A stretch of DNA of 64,000 nt from Actinocatenispora thailandica (GCF_016865425.1 NZ_AP023355.1:2416198-2480197), one strand, 5' to 3'; counted from the stretch's first letter, positions 30,492 through 39,247 are shown. Made by a program: numbers and translations. The notes: a model not told the origin generated them from the sequence alone.

Positions 30492-31604
30492 ATGACAGCA
30501 CAGCACGGCTCGGCCGCCGGCACCGTCGCGCTGGCGATCGGCACCGGCAAGGGCCTGTTCCTCGCCACCAGCGGTGATCGCCGCCGCTGGGAGTTCACCG
30601 GCCCGCACTTCCCGATGCATGCGGTCTACTCGGCGTTGATCGACACCCGCGGCGACCGGCCCCGGATCCTGGCCGGGACCACGAGCCAGCACTGGGGGCC
30701 CGGGGTGTCGGCCAGCGACGACCTCGGTGCGAGCTGGCAGGAGCCGGCCGAGGCGCCGATCGCCTTCCCGGACGACACCGGAGCCAGCCTGGAGCAGGTG
30801 TGGCAACTCGCGCCCGGCCCGGCCCACCAGCCCGAGGTGGTCTACGCCGGCGTGCAGCCGTCGGCGCTGTTCCGTTCGGAGGACGGCGGACGCAGCTTCC
30901 AGCTGGTCCGCGGCCTGTGGGATCACCCGCACCGGCCCGAATGGACACCGGGGTTCGGCGGCAAGGCGGTGCACACCGTGCTGCCGCACCCGCGCCAGAC
31001 CGACCGGGTGGTGGTGGCGATGTCGACCGGCGGCGTCTACCGCACCACCGACGGCGGCGCCAGCTGGCAGGCCAGCAACCACGGCATCCGGGCGAAGTTC
31101 CTGCCGAACGAGTACCCGGAGTTCGGGCAGTGCGTGCACAAGGTCGCCCGCCACCCGGCCCGGCCCGACCAGCTCTTCGCGCAGAACCACCACGGCGTCT
31201 ACCGCAGCGACGACGGCGGGTCGGCGTGGAACTCGATCGCCGACGGGCTGCCGTCGGACTTCGGCTTCGCGATGGTGTCGCATCCGCACCGGCCGGGCGT
31301 GGTCTACAACTTCCCGATCCAGGCGGACGAGTACCGAATCCCGCCGGACGCGGCCTGCCGGGTGTACCGCAGCGAGGACGCCGGCAAGAGCTGGGGCGCG
31401 CTCACCGATGGCCTGCCGCAGCACGGGTTCTACCCGACCGTGCTGCGCGACGCGATGGGGGTCGACGACGCGGAGGTACCCGGTGTCTACTTCGGCACCA
31501 GGTCCGGTGAGGTGTTCGCGAGTCCCGACGAGGGCGAGCACTGGCAGCAGATCGCCGCGCACCTGCCGGACGTGCTGTGTGTGCGGGCCGCGGTGGTGGG
31601 ATGA
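30492..31604 (+). CDS. Asp-box (BNR/sialidase-like) beta-propeller protein
   Basis: A 370-residue cytoplasmic protein without signal peptide, built from repeated Asp-box motifs: SDDLGASW, SEDGGRSF, TTDGGASW, SDDGGSAW, SEDAGKSW and SPDEGEHW. This resembles the WD40/YVTN/BNR-like or 'exo-alpha-sialidase' group, but the sialidase arginine triad and Tyr/Glu nucleophile pair are not recognisable, so glycosidase activity should not be assumed. ATG 30492 follows GGAGAGG. Its stop overlaps the start of a MoaD/ThiS-like gene (ATGA), an unusual partnership that suggests a shared function. Confidence 0.85.
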   Translation: MTAQHGSAAGTVALAIGTGKGLFLATSGDRRRWEFTGPHFPMHAVYSALIDTRGDRPRILAGTTSQHWGPGVSASDDLGASWQEPAEAPIAFPDDTGASLEQVWQLAPGPAHQPEVVYAGVQPSALFRSEDGGRSFQLVRGLWDHPHRPEWTPGFGGKAVHTVLPHPRQTDRVVVAMSTGGVYRTTDGGASWQASNHGIRAKFLPNEYPEFGQCVHKVARHPARPDQLFAQNHHGVYRSDDGGSAWNSIADGLPSDFGFAMVSHPHRPGVVYNFPIQADEYRIPPDAACRVYRSEDAGKSWGALTDGLPQHGFYPTVLRDAMGVDDAEVPGVYFGTRSGEVFASPDEGEHWQQIAAHLPDVLCVRAAVVG

Positions 31605-31894
31605 CCGACATGTCCGTCACCGTGCTGCTGCCCGGCGTGTTGCGCGCCGACGCCGGCGGATCCGGGCACCTGTCGCTCGAACTGCCTCCCGGTGCGACCC
31701 TGCGCGTCGCTCTCGACCAGCTCGCCGCGCGCCATCCACGGCTGGACCGGCGTCTCCGGGACGACCAGGGTGCCCTGCGTCGATACGTCAACCTCTACGT
31801 CGACGGCGCGGAATGCCGCGGGCTGGCCGGCCTCGACACGCCGGTTCCGGCCGGCGCCGAGCTGCACGTGATCCCGTCGGTCGCCGGCGGCTGA
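31601..31894 (+). CDS. MoaD/ThiS-family ubiquitin-like sulfur-carrier protein
   Basis: A 97-residue beta-grasp protein ending in the diagnostic Gly-Gly (PSVAGG), which is adenylated and thiocarboxylated in MoaD, ThiS and CysO. Body motifs LELPPGATLRVALDQLAARHP and YVNLYVDGAECRGLAGLDTPVPAGAELHVIP are typical. It overlaps the Asp-box gene by 4 nt. No MoaE, ThiG, CysM or E1-like gene is adjacent, so its acceptor enzyme is unknown. Confidence 0.88.
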   Translation: MTDMSVTVLLPGVLRADAGGSGHLSLELPPGATLRVALDQLAARHPRLDRRLRDDQGALRRYVNLYVDGAECRGLAGLDTPVPAGAELHVIPSVAGG

Positions 31895-31964
31895 CGACTG
31901 CGCCGTTCGGCGGAGGTGATCCCCGCCGCTCGCACCTACCGTGGACAGTGCGGGGGTGAGCGGA

Positions 31965-32567
31965 ATGTTCATGCAGATCATTCAGGGCAGGGTCCGCGAT
32001 GCGGCCGCGACCATGGCGACGCTGGAGCGCTGGCACCAGGACATCGAGCCGGGCGCCACCGGCTTCCTCGGCGCGACGTACGGGATCAGCGACGACGGTA
32101 CCTGCGTCATCGCGGTGCGGTTCGAGTCCGAGGAGGCGGCGCAGCGCAACAGCCGGCGTCCGGAGCAGTCGCAGTGGTGGGCACGGATGGAGGGCAACTT
32201 CGTCGACGGCGCCACCTTCCACGACTGCAGTGACGTGACGATGCTGCTCTCCGGTGGCCGGGACGATGCCGGATTCGTGCAGGTGATCCAGGGGCGCGTG
32301 CACGGCCGGGACAGGCTGCACACGCTGGTCGAGCAGTCCGGTGAGCTGATCTCCCGGTACCGCCCGGACATCGTGGGCGCGACCGTCGCCATCGACGAGG
32401 ACGGCTACTTCACCGAGACGGTGGCGTTCCGCAGCGAGAAGGAGGCGCGGGAGGCCGAGAGCAAGCCCCGGCCGCCGGACGCCGCGCGGGTCCTCGAGGA
32501 GGAGATGTCCCACCTGGACGACGTGCACTACGTCGATCTGCGCGAGCCGCGGTTCGTCTCGCACTGA
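31965..32567 (+). CDS. Conserved protein with internal duplication, ABM/dimeric barrel-like
   Basis: A 200-residue protein made of two related halves: MFMQIIQGRVRDAAATMATLERW and FVQVIQGRVHGRDRLHTLVEQ start each half (residues about 3 and 104), each followed by a Gly-Ala-Thr segment (FLGATYGISDDGTCVIAVRFES; VGATVAIDEDGYFTETVAFRS). The alternation of strands and the IQG start suggest tandem ferredoxin-like (antibiotic-biosynthesis-monooxygenase-type) domains. No catalytic residues recognised. ATG 31965; a GTG at 31956 is possible. It follows the MoaD-like gene by 70 nt and may share its transcript. Confidence 0.75.
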   Translation: MFMQIIQGRVRDAAATMATLERWHQDIEPGATGFLGATYGISDDGTCVIAVRFESEEAAQRNSRRPEQSQWWARMEGNFVDGATFHDCSDVTMLLSGGRDDAGFVQVIQGRVHGRDRLHTLVEQSGELISRYRPDIVGATVAIDEDGYFTETVAFRSEKEAREAESKPRPPDAARVLEEEMSHLDDVHYVDLREPRFVSH

Positions 32568-32612
32568 CGCTCGCTCACCGCGGGCGAGCGCTGACGCTCG
32601 CCTGCCGCGGGC
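32567..32612. repeat. Two-copy direct repeat with palindrome after the duplicated-domain gene
   Basis: A 22-24 bp unit (tgacgctcgctcaccgcggg; then ctgacgctcgcctgccgcgg) occurs twice in a row, and each contains a gctcgc/gcgagc-type palindrome. Probably a bidirectional terminator between convergent genes. Confidence 0.55.
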
Positions 32613-32627
32613 GCCACCCAGGGCGCT

Positions 32628-33620
32628 TCAGGGCACCAGGATGATCTTGCCGGTGTTGCCGCCCGCCTCCAGCCGGCGGTGCGCCTCGGCCGCGTCGGCG
32701 AGTGGCAGCACGCTGTCGATCAGTGGCCGGATCCGGTTGTCCGCCAGGCGATCCAGCACCTCGTCGCGGGCCGCCAGGGTGGCGTCGTACCAGGCGCCGT
32801 CGCCCGGTGCGCCGCTGCACCCGATCACCGTCAGTCCGCGGCCGAGCAGGTCGCCGGCGGCGATCGCGGGCGGCTCGTCGGACAGCATCCCGTACAGCAA
32901 CATCCGGCCGCCGGGCGCCATCGCGTCCAGCAGCTCGCCGGCCGAGGCGCCACCGATCGACTCGAAGACCACGTCGAGGCCCCGCCGGCCGTCGGCTCGG
33001 GCCAGCTCGCCGACGCGGGTCGGCCAGCCCGGCCGGCGGTGGTCGACGGTCGCGTCGGCGCCCAGGGCCCGGGCGTGGTCCCGCTTGTCGGCGGTGCCCG
33101 CGGTGGCGATGACACGCCCCGCCCCGTACTCGGCGGCGAACTGCACGAGGTGGCCGCCGACCGCGCCGGCCGCCGCCTCGACGAGCACCTGCTCGGTGCC
33201 GGTCAACCGGGCCGTACGGACCAGCGCGAGGGCCACCGCGCCGGGGGTGGCGACGGCGACCGCGTCGATGGCCGAGACTCCGTCCGGCACCCGGGCCACA
33301 TCGGTGGCCGGCACCGTGAGGTACTCCGCGTAGCTGCCGCTGCCGCGGACGGCCATCGCGGTGACCCGGGCACCGAGCAGCGCGGGGTCGGTGTCCGGCC
33401 CGACCGCGGTGACCACGCCGGCCGCCTCGAACCCGGGTACCGCGGGGAGGGTCGGGGTCATCCCGGCCAGGGTGCCGGCGCGCAGCCGCGTCTCGGCGAA
33501 GTGGGTCCCGATCGCCTCGGTACGCACCAGCACCTCACCCGGGCCGGCCTCCGGTTCCGGCATTTCGGTGGGCTGCAGGACGTCCGGATCGCCGGTGTGG
33601 TGGAGCACGATCGCGCGCAT
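32628..33620 (-). CDS. Zinc-independent MDR oxidoreductase (quinone oxidoreductase-like)
   Basis: A 330-residue medium-chain dehydrogenase. GroES-like half with GEVLVRTEAIGTHFAETRLRAG, Rossmann motif VLVEAAAGAVGGHLVQFAAE (about 145-165), and C-terminal LADAAEAHRRLEAGGNTGKIIL. No structural zinc cysteines. ATG 33620 follows GAAGGGGAA. Divergent from a TetR gene with two matching operators between, so probably induced by the TetR ligand. Related to, but not close to, the MDR at 19405. Confidence 0.9.
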   Translation of the reverse strand: MRAIVLHHTGDPDVLQPTEMPEPEAGPGEVLVRTEAIGTHFAETRLRAGTLAGMTPTLPAVPGFEAAGVVTAVGPDTDPALLGARVTAMAVRGSGSYAEYLTVPATDVARVPDGVSAIDAVAVATPGAVALALVRTARLTGTEQVLVEAAAGAVGGHLVQFAAEYGAGRVIATAGTADKRDHARALGADATVDHRRPGWPTRVGELARADGRRGLDVVFESIGGASAGELLDAMAPGGRMLLYGMLSDEPPAIAAGDLLGRGLTVIGCSGAPGDGAWYDATLAARDEVLDRLADNRIRPLIDSVLPLADAAEAHRRLEAGGNTGKIILVP

Positions 33621-33644
33621 ATGCTTCCCCTTCGAGGACAGAAG

Positions 33645-33704
33645 TAACCGGACTTGCGGTCCGGTTAAGGCTGGTTCGACGATACTATCCGGACCGACAG
33701 TCCG
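33645..33704. promoter_or_regulatory. Two TetR operators between MDR and tetR genes
   Basis: Site 1: taaccggac (33645-33653), ttgcg, gtccggtta (33659-33667), a perfect 9-bp dyad. Site 2: cggac (33690-33694), cgaca, gtccg (33700-33704). Both share CGGAC-N5-GTCCG, and their centres are 41 bp apart (four turns). Site 2 is 13 nt from the tetR start, consistent with autorepression. Confidence 0.75.
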
Positions 33705-33717
33705 CTAGGGGGTGTGC

Positions 33718-34353
33718 ATGGCCGCGGCGCACGAGCGAGCGGACGCGGCCCGCAACCGGACGGCCATCCTGCGGGCCACCGAGGATCTGCTCGCCGACCA
33801 CGGTGCGGAGCACGTCTCGGTCGACGCCGTCGCCGCTGCCGCCGGGGTGGGCAAGGGCACGGTCTTCCGGCGCTTCGGCAGCCGCGCCGGCCTGCTCCGG
33901 GCGCTGGTGGACGAGCGGATGGACGACCTGTCCCGACGCATCCGCACCGGACCGCCCCCGCTCGGTCCCGGCGCTCCGGCCGCGGATCGGCTGGCCGCGT
34001 TCTTCGACGCGGTGATCGACGTTGCGGGCCGCAACAGCGCGCTGATCTCCGCGTACGAGTACGCCGCCGCGGCCCCGCAGCGATCGGCCGCGGCACGCCG
34101 CCCCGGGGCGGCCACCGACGAGCCGGCCGCGGCGCAGGCGGCCAACGACGCCTACGCCTGGTGGTACCAGCACCTCACCGGCCTGATCGCGGAGGCCCGG
34201 CCGGACCTCGACGCGGAGCTGGTCGGCCACGTACTGCTCGGCTCGCTGCACGCGCCGCCGATCCGGGCGCTGCTCGCCGAGGGCGCCGGCGATCGCGTCC
34301 GGGACACCATGCGCCGCCTGGTCGCCGACCTGCTGACGGCACCAAACCCCTGA
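33718..34353 (+). CDS. TetR-family repressor of the adjacent MDR
   Basis: A 211-residue TetR protein: RTAILRATEDLLADHGAEHVSVDAVAAAAGVGKGTVFRRFGSRAGLLRAL is the HTH (residues about 12-62), followed by a C-terminal helical ligand domain. ATG 33718 has AGGGGG 6 nt upstream; GTG 33712 is an alternative. Divergent from the MDR gene and next to two sequence-matched operators. Confidence 0.9.
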   Translation: MAAAHERADAARNRTAILRATEDLLADHGAEHVSVDAVAAAAGVGKGTVFRRFGSRAGLLRALVDERMDDLSRRIRTGPPPLGPGAPAADRLAAFFDAVIDVAGRNSALISAYEYAAAAPQRSAAARRPGAATDEPAAAQAANDAYAWWYQHLTGLIAEARPDLDAELVGHVLLGSLHAPPIRALLAEGAGDRVRDTMRRLVADLLTAPNP

Positions 34354-34388
34354 CCACCGCCGGCGAACCGGCGCCGCCGGTGCAACGA

Positions 34389-34424
34389 ACCGCCGCACCG
34401 ACCCGGGTGGGTCGATGCGGCGGT
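34389..34424. terminator. Terminator between tetR and ilvD
   Basis: Sixteen-base arms 34389-34404 and 34409-34424 pair with one mismatch and a 4-nt loop, between genes that converge (stops at 34353 and 34471). Confidence 0.75.
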
Positions 34425-34470
34425 CTCGTGCGGTGACCGCGGCCCGGACGGCCGGCGGCGGTCCCGGCGG

Positions 34471-36342
34471 TCAGTGCGGTGCGATCTGGTCCACGTCGCG
34501 GTAGGCGCCGTCGCTCGCCGCGGTGGCCATCGCCGCGTACGCGCGCAGCGCCGCGGACACCGTCCGCTGCCGGTCGACCGGCGTGTACGGCCGTTCCCGA
34601 GCCTCCTGCGCGGCCCGGCGCCGGGCCAGTTCGGCGTCGTCGACGAGCAGCTCGATGGACCGGTTCGGGATGTCGATGGCGATCTCGTCACCGGTCGCGA
34701 CCAGCGCGATCAGCCCGCCGCCCGCCGCCTCGGGGGAGATGTGACCGATCGACAGCCCGCTGGTACCGCCGGAGAACCGGCCGTCGGTGATCAGCGCGCA
34801 CGCCTTGCCCAGCCCGCGGCCCTTCAGGAACGAGGTCGGGTGCAGCATCTCCTGCATGCCCGGGCCGCCCTTCGGCCCCTCGTACCGGATGACGACCACG
34901 TCGCCGGGCTGCACGCTCTTGTCGAGGATCCCGGCGACCGCCTGCTCCTGGGACTCGAACACCTTCGCCGGCCCGCGGAACGTCCAGACCTCCTCCGGTA
35001 CGCCGGCGGTCTTGACCACGCAGCCGTCCACGGCGAGGTTGCCGTGCAGCACCGCGAGACCGCCGTCGGCGGTGTACGCGTGCGCCACGTCCCGGATGCA
35101 CCCGCCCTCGGCGTCGGTGTCCAGCCGGTCCCACCGGTTCTCGGTGGAGAACGCCTCGGTGGTGCGCACCCCACCGGGCGCCGCGTGGTACAGCTCGACC
35201 GCTTCCGGTGCGGGCTCGGCGGCCCGGATGTCCCAGCGGGACAGCCACTCGTCCAGCGAGTCGGCGTGCACCGCGTGCACGTCGCGGTGCAGCAGCCCGC
35301 CGCGGTCGAGTTCGCCCAGGATGGCGGGGATGCCGCCGGCCCGGTGCACGTCCTCCATGTGGAAGATCCGGCCGGGCCCGGCGACCGACGGCGCGACCTT
35401 GCTGATGCACGGGACCCGGCGGGAGACCGCGTCGATGTCCCGGACACCGAAGTCGAGGCCGGCCTCGCGGGCGGCGGCGAGCAGGTGCAGCACCGTGTTG
35501 GTGGAGCCGCCCATGGCCACGTCCAGCGCCATCGCGTTCTCGAACGCCTGCCGGCTGCCGATCGAGCGCGGCAGCACGGACTCGTCGTCCTTGCCGTAGT
35601 ACCGGTTGGCCAGGTCGACGACGGTGCGGCCGGCGCGCTCGAACAGCGCCTTGCGGGCGCGGTGCGTCGCGAGCGTCGAACCGTTGCCCGGCAGCGACAG
35701 CCCCATCGCCTCGGTCAGGCAGTTCATCGAGTTGGCGGTGAACATGCCGGAGCACGACCCGCAGGTGGGGCAGGCGGACCGCTCGATCGAGTCCAGCTGG
35801 TCGTCGGTGACGGTGTCGTTGGCGGAGGCGATCATCGCGTCGATCAGGTCGATCTTGTCGTGCACGATGCCCTCGATGGCGACCGTCTTGCCGGCCTCCA
35901 TCGGGCCGCCGGAGACGAACACGGTCGGGATGTTGAGCCGCATCGCGGCGATCAGCATGCCCGGCGTGATCTTGTCGCAGTTGGAGATGCACACCAGCGC
36001 GTCGGCGCAGTGCGCGTTCACCATGTACTCGACGGCGTCGGCGATCAGCTCGCGGGACGGCAGCGAGTAGAGCATCCCGCCGTGGCCCATCGCGATGCCG
36101 TCGTCGACGGCGATGGTGTTGAACTCCTTCGCCACCCCGCCGGCCTCGGCGACCGAACCGGCGACGAGCTGGCCGAGGTCCTTGAGGTGCACGTGGCCCG
36201 GTACGAACTGGGTGAAGCTGTTCGCGATGGCGACGATCGGCTTGCCGAAATCGTCGTCGGTCATCCCGGTGGCGCGCCACAGTGCCCGGGCGCCGGCCAT
36301 GTTGCGTCCCGCGGTGGAGGTCCGCGACCTCAGTTCAGCCAT
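34471..36342 (-). CDS. ilvD: Dihydroxy-acid dehydratase
   Basis: A 623-residue IlvD that dehydrates 2,3-dihydroxy-isovalerate and -methylvalerate, the step before the aminotransferase in valine/isoleucine synthesis. Fe-S cysteines appear in CISNCDK (about residue 125) and [17 protein letters not shown] (about 195); the [24 protein letters not shown]-terminal block is canonical. ATG 36342 gives the family start [24 protein letters not shown]. It is divergent from the ilvBNC run, sharing a 195-nt promoter region up to the ilvB leader. Family length about 560-620; this is the long form. Confidence 0.96.
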   Translation of the reverse strand: MAELRSRTSTAGRNMAGARALWRATGMTDDDFGKPIVAIANSFTQFVPGHVHLKDLGQLVAGSVAEAGGVAKEFNTIAVDDGIAMGHGGMLYSLPSRELIADAVEYMVNAHCADALVCISNCDKITPGMLIAAMRLNIPTVFVSGGPMEAGKTVAIEGIVHDKIDLIDAMIASANDTVTDDQLDSIERSACPTCGSCSGMFTANSMNCLTEAMGLSLPGNGSTLATHRARKALFERAGRTVVDLANRYYGKDDESVLPRSIGSRQAFENAMALDVAMGGSTNTVLHLLAAAREAGLDFGVRDIDAVSRRVPCISKVAPSVAGPGRIFHMEDVHRAGGIPAILGELDRGGLLHRDVHAVHADSLDEWLSRWDIRAAEPAPEAVELYHAAPGGVRTTEAFSTENRWDRLDTDAEGGCIRDVAHAYTADGGLAVLHGNLAVDGCVVKTAGVPEEVWTFRGPAKVFESQEQAVAGILDKSVQPGDVVVIRYEGPKGGPGMQEMLHPTSFLKGRGLGKACALITDGRFSGGTSGLSIGHISPEAAGGGLIALVATGDEIAIDIPNRSIELLVDDAELARRRAAQEARERPYTPVDRQRTVSAALRAYAAMATAASDGAYRDVDQIAPH

Positions 36343-36411
36343 GGCGCACAGTCTGTCACGCGGGGCCGGCCGACGAACACCGACCCGGGCCGTTCGTTCC
36401 ACCACTCGGGA

Positions 36412-36440
36412 CGCTTACTTAACCCTCATTCAGCATTCAA
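36412..36440 (-). promoter_or_regulatory. Candidate ilvD promoter
   Basis: On the minus strand, TTGAAT (36440-36435) and TAAGCG (36417-36412) are separated by 17 nt, about 70 nt upstream of the ilvD ATG. Confidence 0.4.
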
Positions 36441-36502
36441 CGAGCGTGCGAACCAGGGGATCTGCCGGGAGAGAAGTGGCGTGAACCACGATGTGAGACA
36501 GG

Positions 36503-36531
36503 TTGACGGGAGCGCCGGGATGCGTCAGAGT
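36503..36531 (+). promoter_or_regulatory. Candidate ilvB promoter, giving a leaderless leader peptide
   Basis: TTGACG (36503-36508), 17 nt, then CAGAGT (36526-36531), close to the actinomycete -10 TAGAGT. Transcription would start near 36538, the A of the leader-peptide ATG. Confidence 0.5.
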
Positions 36532-36537
36532 TAGCTC

Positions 36538-36576
36538 ATGCAGTCGAGTCGGCACGTCCTCGTAGTACTTACCTAG
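36538..36576 (+). CDS. ilvB attenuator leader peptide
   Basis: A 12-residue frame MQSSRHVLVVLT with five consecutive branched-chain codons (Val-Leu-Val-Val-Leu), located 150 nt upstream of ilvB and directly before a terminator hairpin with a T tract. This is the arrangement used for ribosome-mediated attenuation of ilvBNC in corynebacteria and streptomycetes. The ATG probably coincides with the transcript start, since there is no ribosome-binding site upstream. Confidence 0.75.
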   Translation: MQSSRHVLVVLT

Positions 36577-36639
36577 CGCACCGTCACCCCGGTGACGGTG
36601 CGCGGCCTGTGTGCGTGTGGCACGCGGGCCTTTCTTTTT
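36576..36639 (+). terminator. ilvBNC attenuator hairpins and T tract
   Basis: A 13-bp perfect stem (36576-36588 with 36591-36603) begins at the leader stop codon. A second hairpin (ggcc 36604-36607 to ggcc 36627-36630, with inner gcgtg/cacgc) ends in tttcttttt (36631-36639). Stalling on Val/Leu codons of the leader would prevent the stem at the stop codon from forming and alter the terminator. Confidence 0.75.
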
Positions 36640-36727
36640 GCCTCCGGCCGACCTGCCCGGCCGGTCGGGGGCCGTGGCCCGAAGCACGCCGCCCACCAGC
36701 TCACCCGTCAACCCGGATCGGACTGCG

Positions 36728-38557
36728 ATGACGAAACCCGCAACTGGCCCGGCGGAGCGCCGAGCCGCCCGCCCGGCCCCGCGTCCCGGCGGTGCCGGTA
36801 CCAGCACTCCCATGACCGGCGCCCAGGCACTCATCGCCGCGCTCGAGGCGCTCGACACCGAGGTCGTCTTCGGGATCCCGGGCGGCACCATCCTGCCGGC
36901 CTACGACCCGCTGTTCGACTCCACCAAGATCCGGCACGTGCTGGTCCGGCACGAGCAGGGCGCCGGCCACGCCGCCGAGGGGTACGCACAGGCCACCGGC
37001 AAGGTGGGCGTCTGCATGGCGACCTCCGGACCGGGCGCGACGAACCTGGTCACGCCGCTCGCCGACGCGTACATGGACTCGGTGCCGGTGGTCGCCATCA
37101 CCGGCCAGCAGAGCACCGCGCTGATCGGTACCGACGCGTTCCAGGAAGCCGACATCTGCGGCATCACGCTGCCCGTCATCAAGCACAACTACCTGGTCAA
37201 GGATCCGGCGGAGATCGCCCGGGTGGTCGCCGAGGCGTTCCACCTGGCGCTGTCCGGCCGGCCCGGCCCGGTGCTGGTGGACATCCCGAAGGACGTGCTG
37301 CAGGCGCAGACCACGTTCAGCTGGCCGCCGGCGCTGGACCTGCCCGGCTACCACCCCACGACGCACCCGCACGGCAAGCAGATCGGTCAGGCGGCCCGGC
37401 TGATGCGCACCGCGCAGCGACCGGTGTTCTACGTCGGCGGCGGGGTGCTGAAGGCGCATGCCACCGACGAGCTGCGGACGCTCGCCGAGCTGACCGGCAT
37501 CCCGGTGGTCACCACCCTGATGGCACGCGGCGCGTTCCCCGACTCGCACCCGCAGCACCTGGGCATGCCCGGGATGCACGGTTCGGTCGGCGCGGTGTAC
37601 GCGCTGCAGCGCAGCGATCTGATCGTCGCGCTCGGCGCCCGCTTCGACGACCGGGTCACCGGCCAGCTCGACTCGTTCGCGCCGGACGCGACGGTGGTGC
37701 ACGCCGACATCGACCCGGCCGAGATCGGCAAGAACCGGCACGCCGACGTGCCGATCGTCGGCGACGCCAAGTGGGTGCTGACCGAACTGCTGACCGCGAT
37801 GCGCACCGAGATCGCGGACAACGGCGGCGCGGGACCGGAGCTGTCCGCCTGGTGGGCGCAGCTGCGCGACCTGCGCGAGCGGTACCCGCTGGGCTACGAG
37901 GAGCCGTCCGACGGCACCCTGGCCCCGCAGTACGTGATCCAGCGGTTGGGTGAGCTGGTCGGCCCGGACGCGATCTACGTCGCCGGGGTGGGCCAGCACC
38001 AGATGTGGGCGAGCCAGTTCATCTCGTACGAGAAGCCGGGTACCTGGATCAACTCCGGCGGTGCCGGCACGATGGGGTTCGCGGTGCCCGCCGCGATGGG
38101 CGCGAAGGCCGGCCGGCCGGACCGTACCGTCTGGGCCATCGACGGCGACGGCTGCTTCCAGATGACCAACCAGGAGCTCGCCACCTGCGCCCTGGAGGGC
38201 ATCCCGATCAAGGTGGCCGTGATCAACAACGGCAACCTGGGCATGGTCCGGCAGTGGCAGACGCTGTTCTACGACGGCCGCTATTCGCACACCGACCTCG
38301 GTACCCACAAGCACCGGGTGCCCGACTTCGTCAAGCTGGCCGACGCGCTCGGCTGCGTGGGTCTGCGGGCCGAGTCGGCCGACGACGTGGACGCCACGAT
38401 CAAGCAGGCGATGGACATCGACGACCGGCCGGTGGTCGCCGAGTTCGTGGTCGGCAAGGACGCGATGGTGTGGCCGATGGTGCCGCCCGGCGTCGGCAAC
38501 GACGACATCCTGTTCGCCCGCGGTGTCCGCCCCGCCTTCGATGAGGACGATCTATGA
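36728..38557 (+). CDS. ilvB: Acetolactate synthase large (catalytic) subunit
   Basis: A 609-residue thiamin-diphosphate enzyme that forms acetolactate from two pyruvates, or acetohydroxybutyrate from pyruvate and 2-oxobutyrate. The catalytic glutamate is Glu76 in [15 protein letters not shown]. The FAD-associated middle domain and the ThDP motif [14 protein letters not shown]...VINN (about 475-510) are intact, and [14 protein letters not shown] is the biosynthetic-type signature. ATG 36728 gives a 27-residue unconserved extension before [12 protein letters not shown]; no strong ribosome site is seen. First structural gene of ilvBNC. Confidence 0.96.
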   Translation: MTKPATGPAERRAARPAPRPGGAGTSTPMTGAQALIAALEALDTEVVFGIPGGTILPAYDPLFDSTKIRHVLVRHEQGAGHAAEGYAQATGKVGVCMATSGPGATNLVTPLADAYMDSVPVVAITGQQSTALIGTDAFQEADICGITLPVIKHNYLVKDPAEIARVVAEAFHLALSGRPGPVLVDIPKDVLQAQTTFSWPPALDLPGYHPTTHPHGKQIGQAARLMRTAQRPVFYVGGGVLKAHATDELRTLAELTGIPVVTTLMARGAFPDSHPQHLGMPGMHGSVGAVYALQRSDLIVALGARFDDRVTGQLDSFAPDATVVHADIDPAEIGKNRHADVPIVGDAKWVLTELLTAMRTEIADNGGAGPELSAWWAQLRDLRERYPLGYEEPSDGTLAPQYVIQRLGELVGPDAIYVAGVGQHQMWASQFISYEKPGTWINSGGAGTMGFAVPAAMGAKAGRPDRTVWAIDGDGCFQMTNQELATCALEGIPIKVAVINNGNLGMVRQWQTLFYDGRYSHTDLGTHKHRVPDFVKLADALGCVGLRAESADDVDATIKQAMDIDDRPVVAEFVVGKDAMVWPMVPPGVGNDDILFARGVRPAFDEDDL

Positions 38558-38637
38558 GCGAAACGAAGTGGAGCGAATCATGGGCATCGCGCGTTCGTGC
38601 CTCGTGGGCGCCCGGAGCGAAGCGAGGACGGCCATGA
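38554..38637 (+). CDS. 27-codon bridge ORF joining ilvB to ilvN
   Basis: This frame begins with an ATG that overlaps the ilvB stop (ATGA) and ends with a TGA that overlaps the ilvN ATG (ATGA). It therefore fills the 76-nt gap exactly. The DNA contains three copies of gagcgaa and looks like a dispersed repeat rather than a conserved gene. Translation through it would couple ilvB and ilvN. The peptide begins [13 protein letters not shown]; no function is claimed. Confidence 0.45.
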   Translation: MSETKWSESWASRVRASWAPGAKRGRP

Positions 38638-39149
38638 GTAAGCACACGCTTTCGGTACTGGTCGAGGACAAGCCCGGGGTCCTGGCACGGGTGTCGGGGC
38701 TGTTCAGCCGGCGCGGGTTCAACATCGACTCGCTCGCGGTCGGCGAGACCGAACAGCCGGGCATCTCGCGGATCACCATCGTGGTCAACGTCGAGTCCTC
38801 GCCGCTGGAGCAGGTCACCAAGCAGCTGAACAAGCTCGTCAACGTGCTGAAGATCGTCGAGCTGGAGTCCGACGCCTCGGTACAGCGCGAGCTGCTGCTG
38901 GTGAAGGTCCGTGCCGACGTGCAGAGCCGTACCCACGTGATGGAGGCGGTGCAGCTGTTCCGGGCGAAGGTGGTCGACGCGTCCCCGGAGGCGCTGACCA
39001 TCGAGGCCACCGGCACCTCCGACAAGCTGGATGCGTTGTTGCGGATGCTGGAACCGTTCGGCATCAAGGAGATGGTGCAGTCCGGCCTGGTCGCGATCGG
39101 CCGCGGCGCTCGCTCCATCACCAGCCCGACGCTGCGCAGTACCGCCTAG
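38634..39149 (+). CDS. ilvN: Acetolactate synthase small (regulatory) subunit
   Basis: A 171-residue regulatory subunit that binds valine and controls IlvB. The ACT domain opens the protein (HTLSVLVEDKPGVLARVSGLFSRRGFNIDSLAVGETE, residues 4-40), and the C-terminal half (about 80-160) is the IlvN activation domain (RTHVMEAVQLFRAKVVDASPEALTIEATG). ATG 38634 has GAGG 6 nt upstream and overlaps the bridge ORF stop. Length matches the family. Confidence 0.96.
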   Translation: MSKHTLSVLVEDKPGVLARVSGLFSRRGFNIDSLAVGETEQPGISRITIVVNVESSPLEQVTKQLNKLVNVLKIVELESDASVQRELLLVKVRADVQSRTHVMEAVQLFRAKVVDASPEALTIEATGTSDKLDALLRMLEPFGIKEMVQSGLVAIGRGARSITSPTLRSTA

Positions 39150-39152
39150 CCG

Positions 39153-39247
39153 GCCTCGTTCGCCCGCTCGCGGCGTTGTCGCCCGGCTGGGGTGCCCACG
39201 ACACGCACACGGCGCCGTGCTCGGCCTTGCGAGCGAACGAACGAGGC
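39153..39247. repeat. Interrupted inverted repeat between ilvN and ilvC
   Basis: A left arm of the type gcctcgttcgcccgctcgc (39153-39171) faces gcgagcgaacgaacgaggc (39229-39247) about 57 nt apart. The gagcgaacga core is related to the gagcgaa repeats found between ilvB and ilvN, suggesting a dispersed intergenic repeat family. Confidence 0.6.

Noticed and set aside
30492-31604. True sialidase (neuraminidase) activity for the Asp-box protein
   Set aside because: Asp boxes alone are structural; no signal peptide, and the catalytic arginine triad and Tyr/Glu pair were not recognised.
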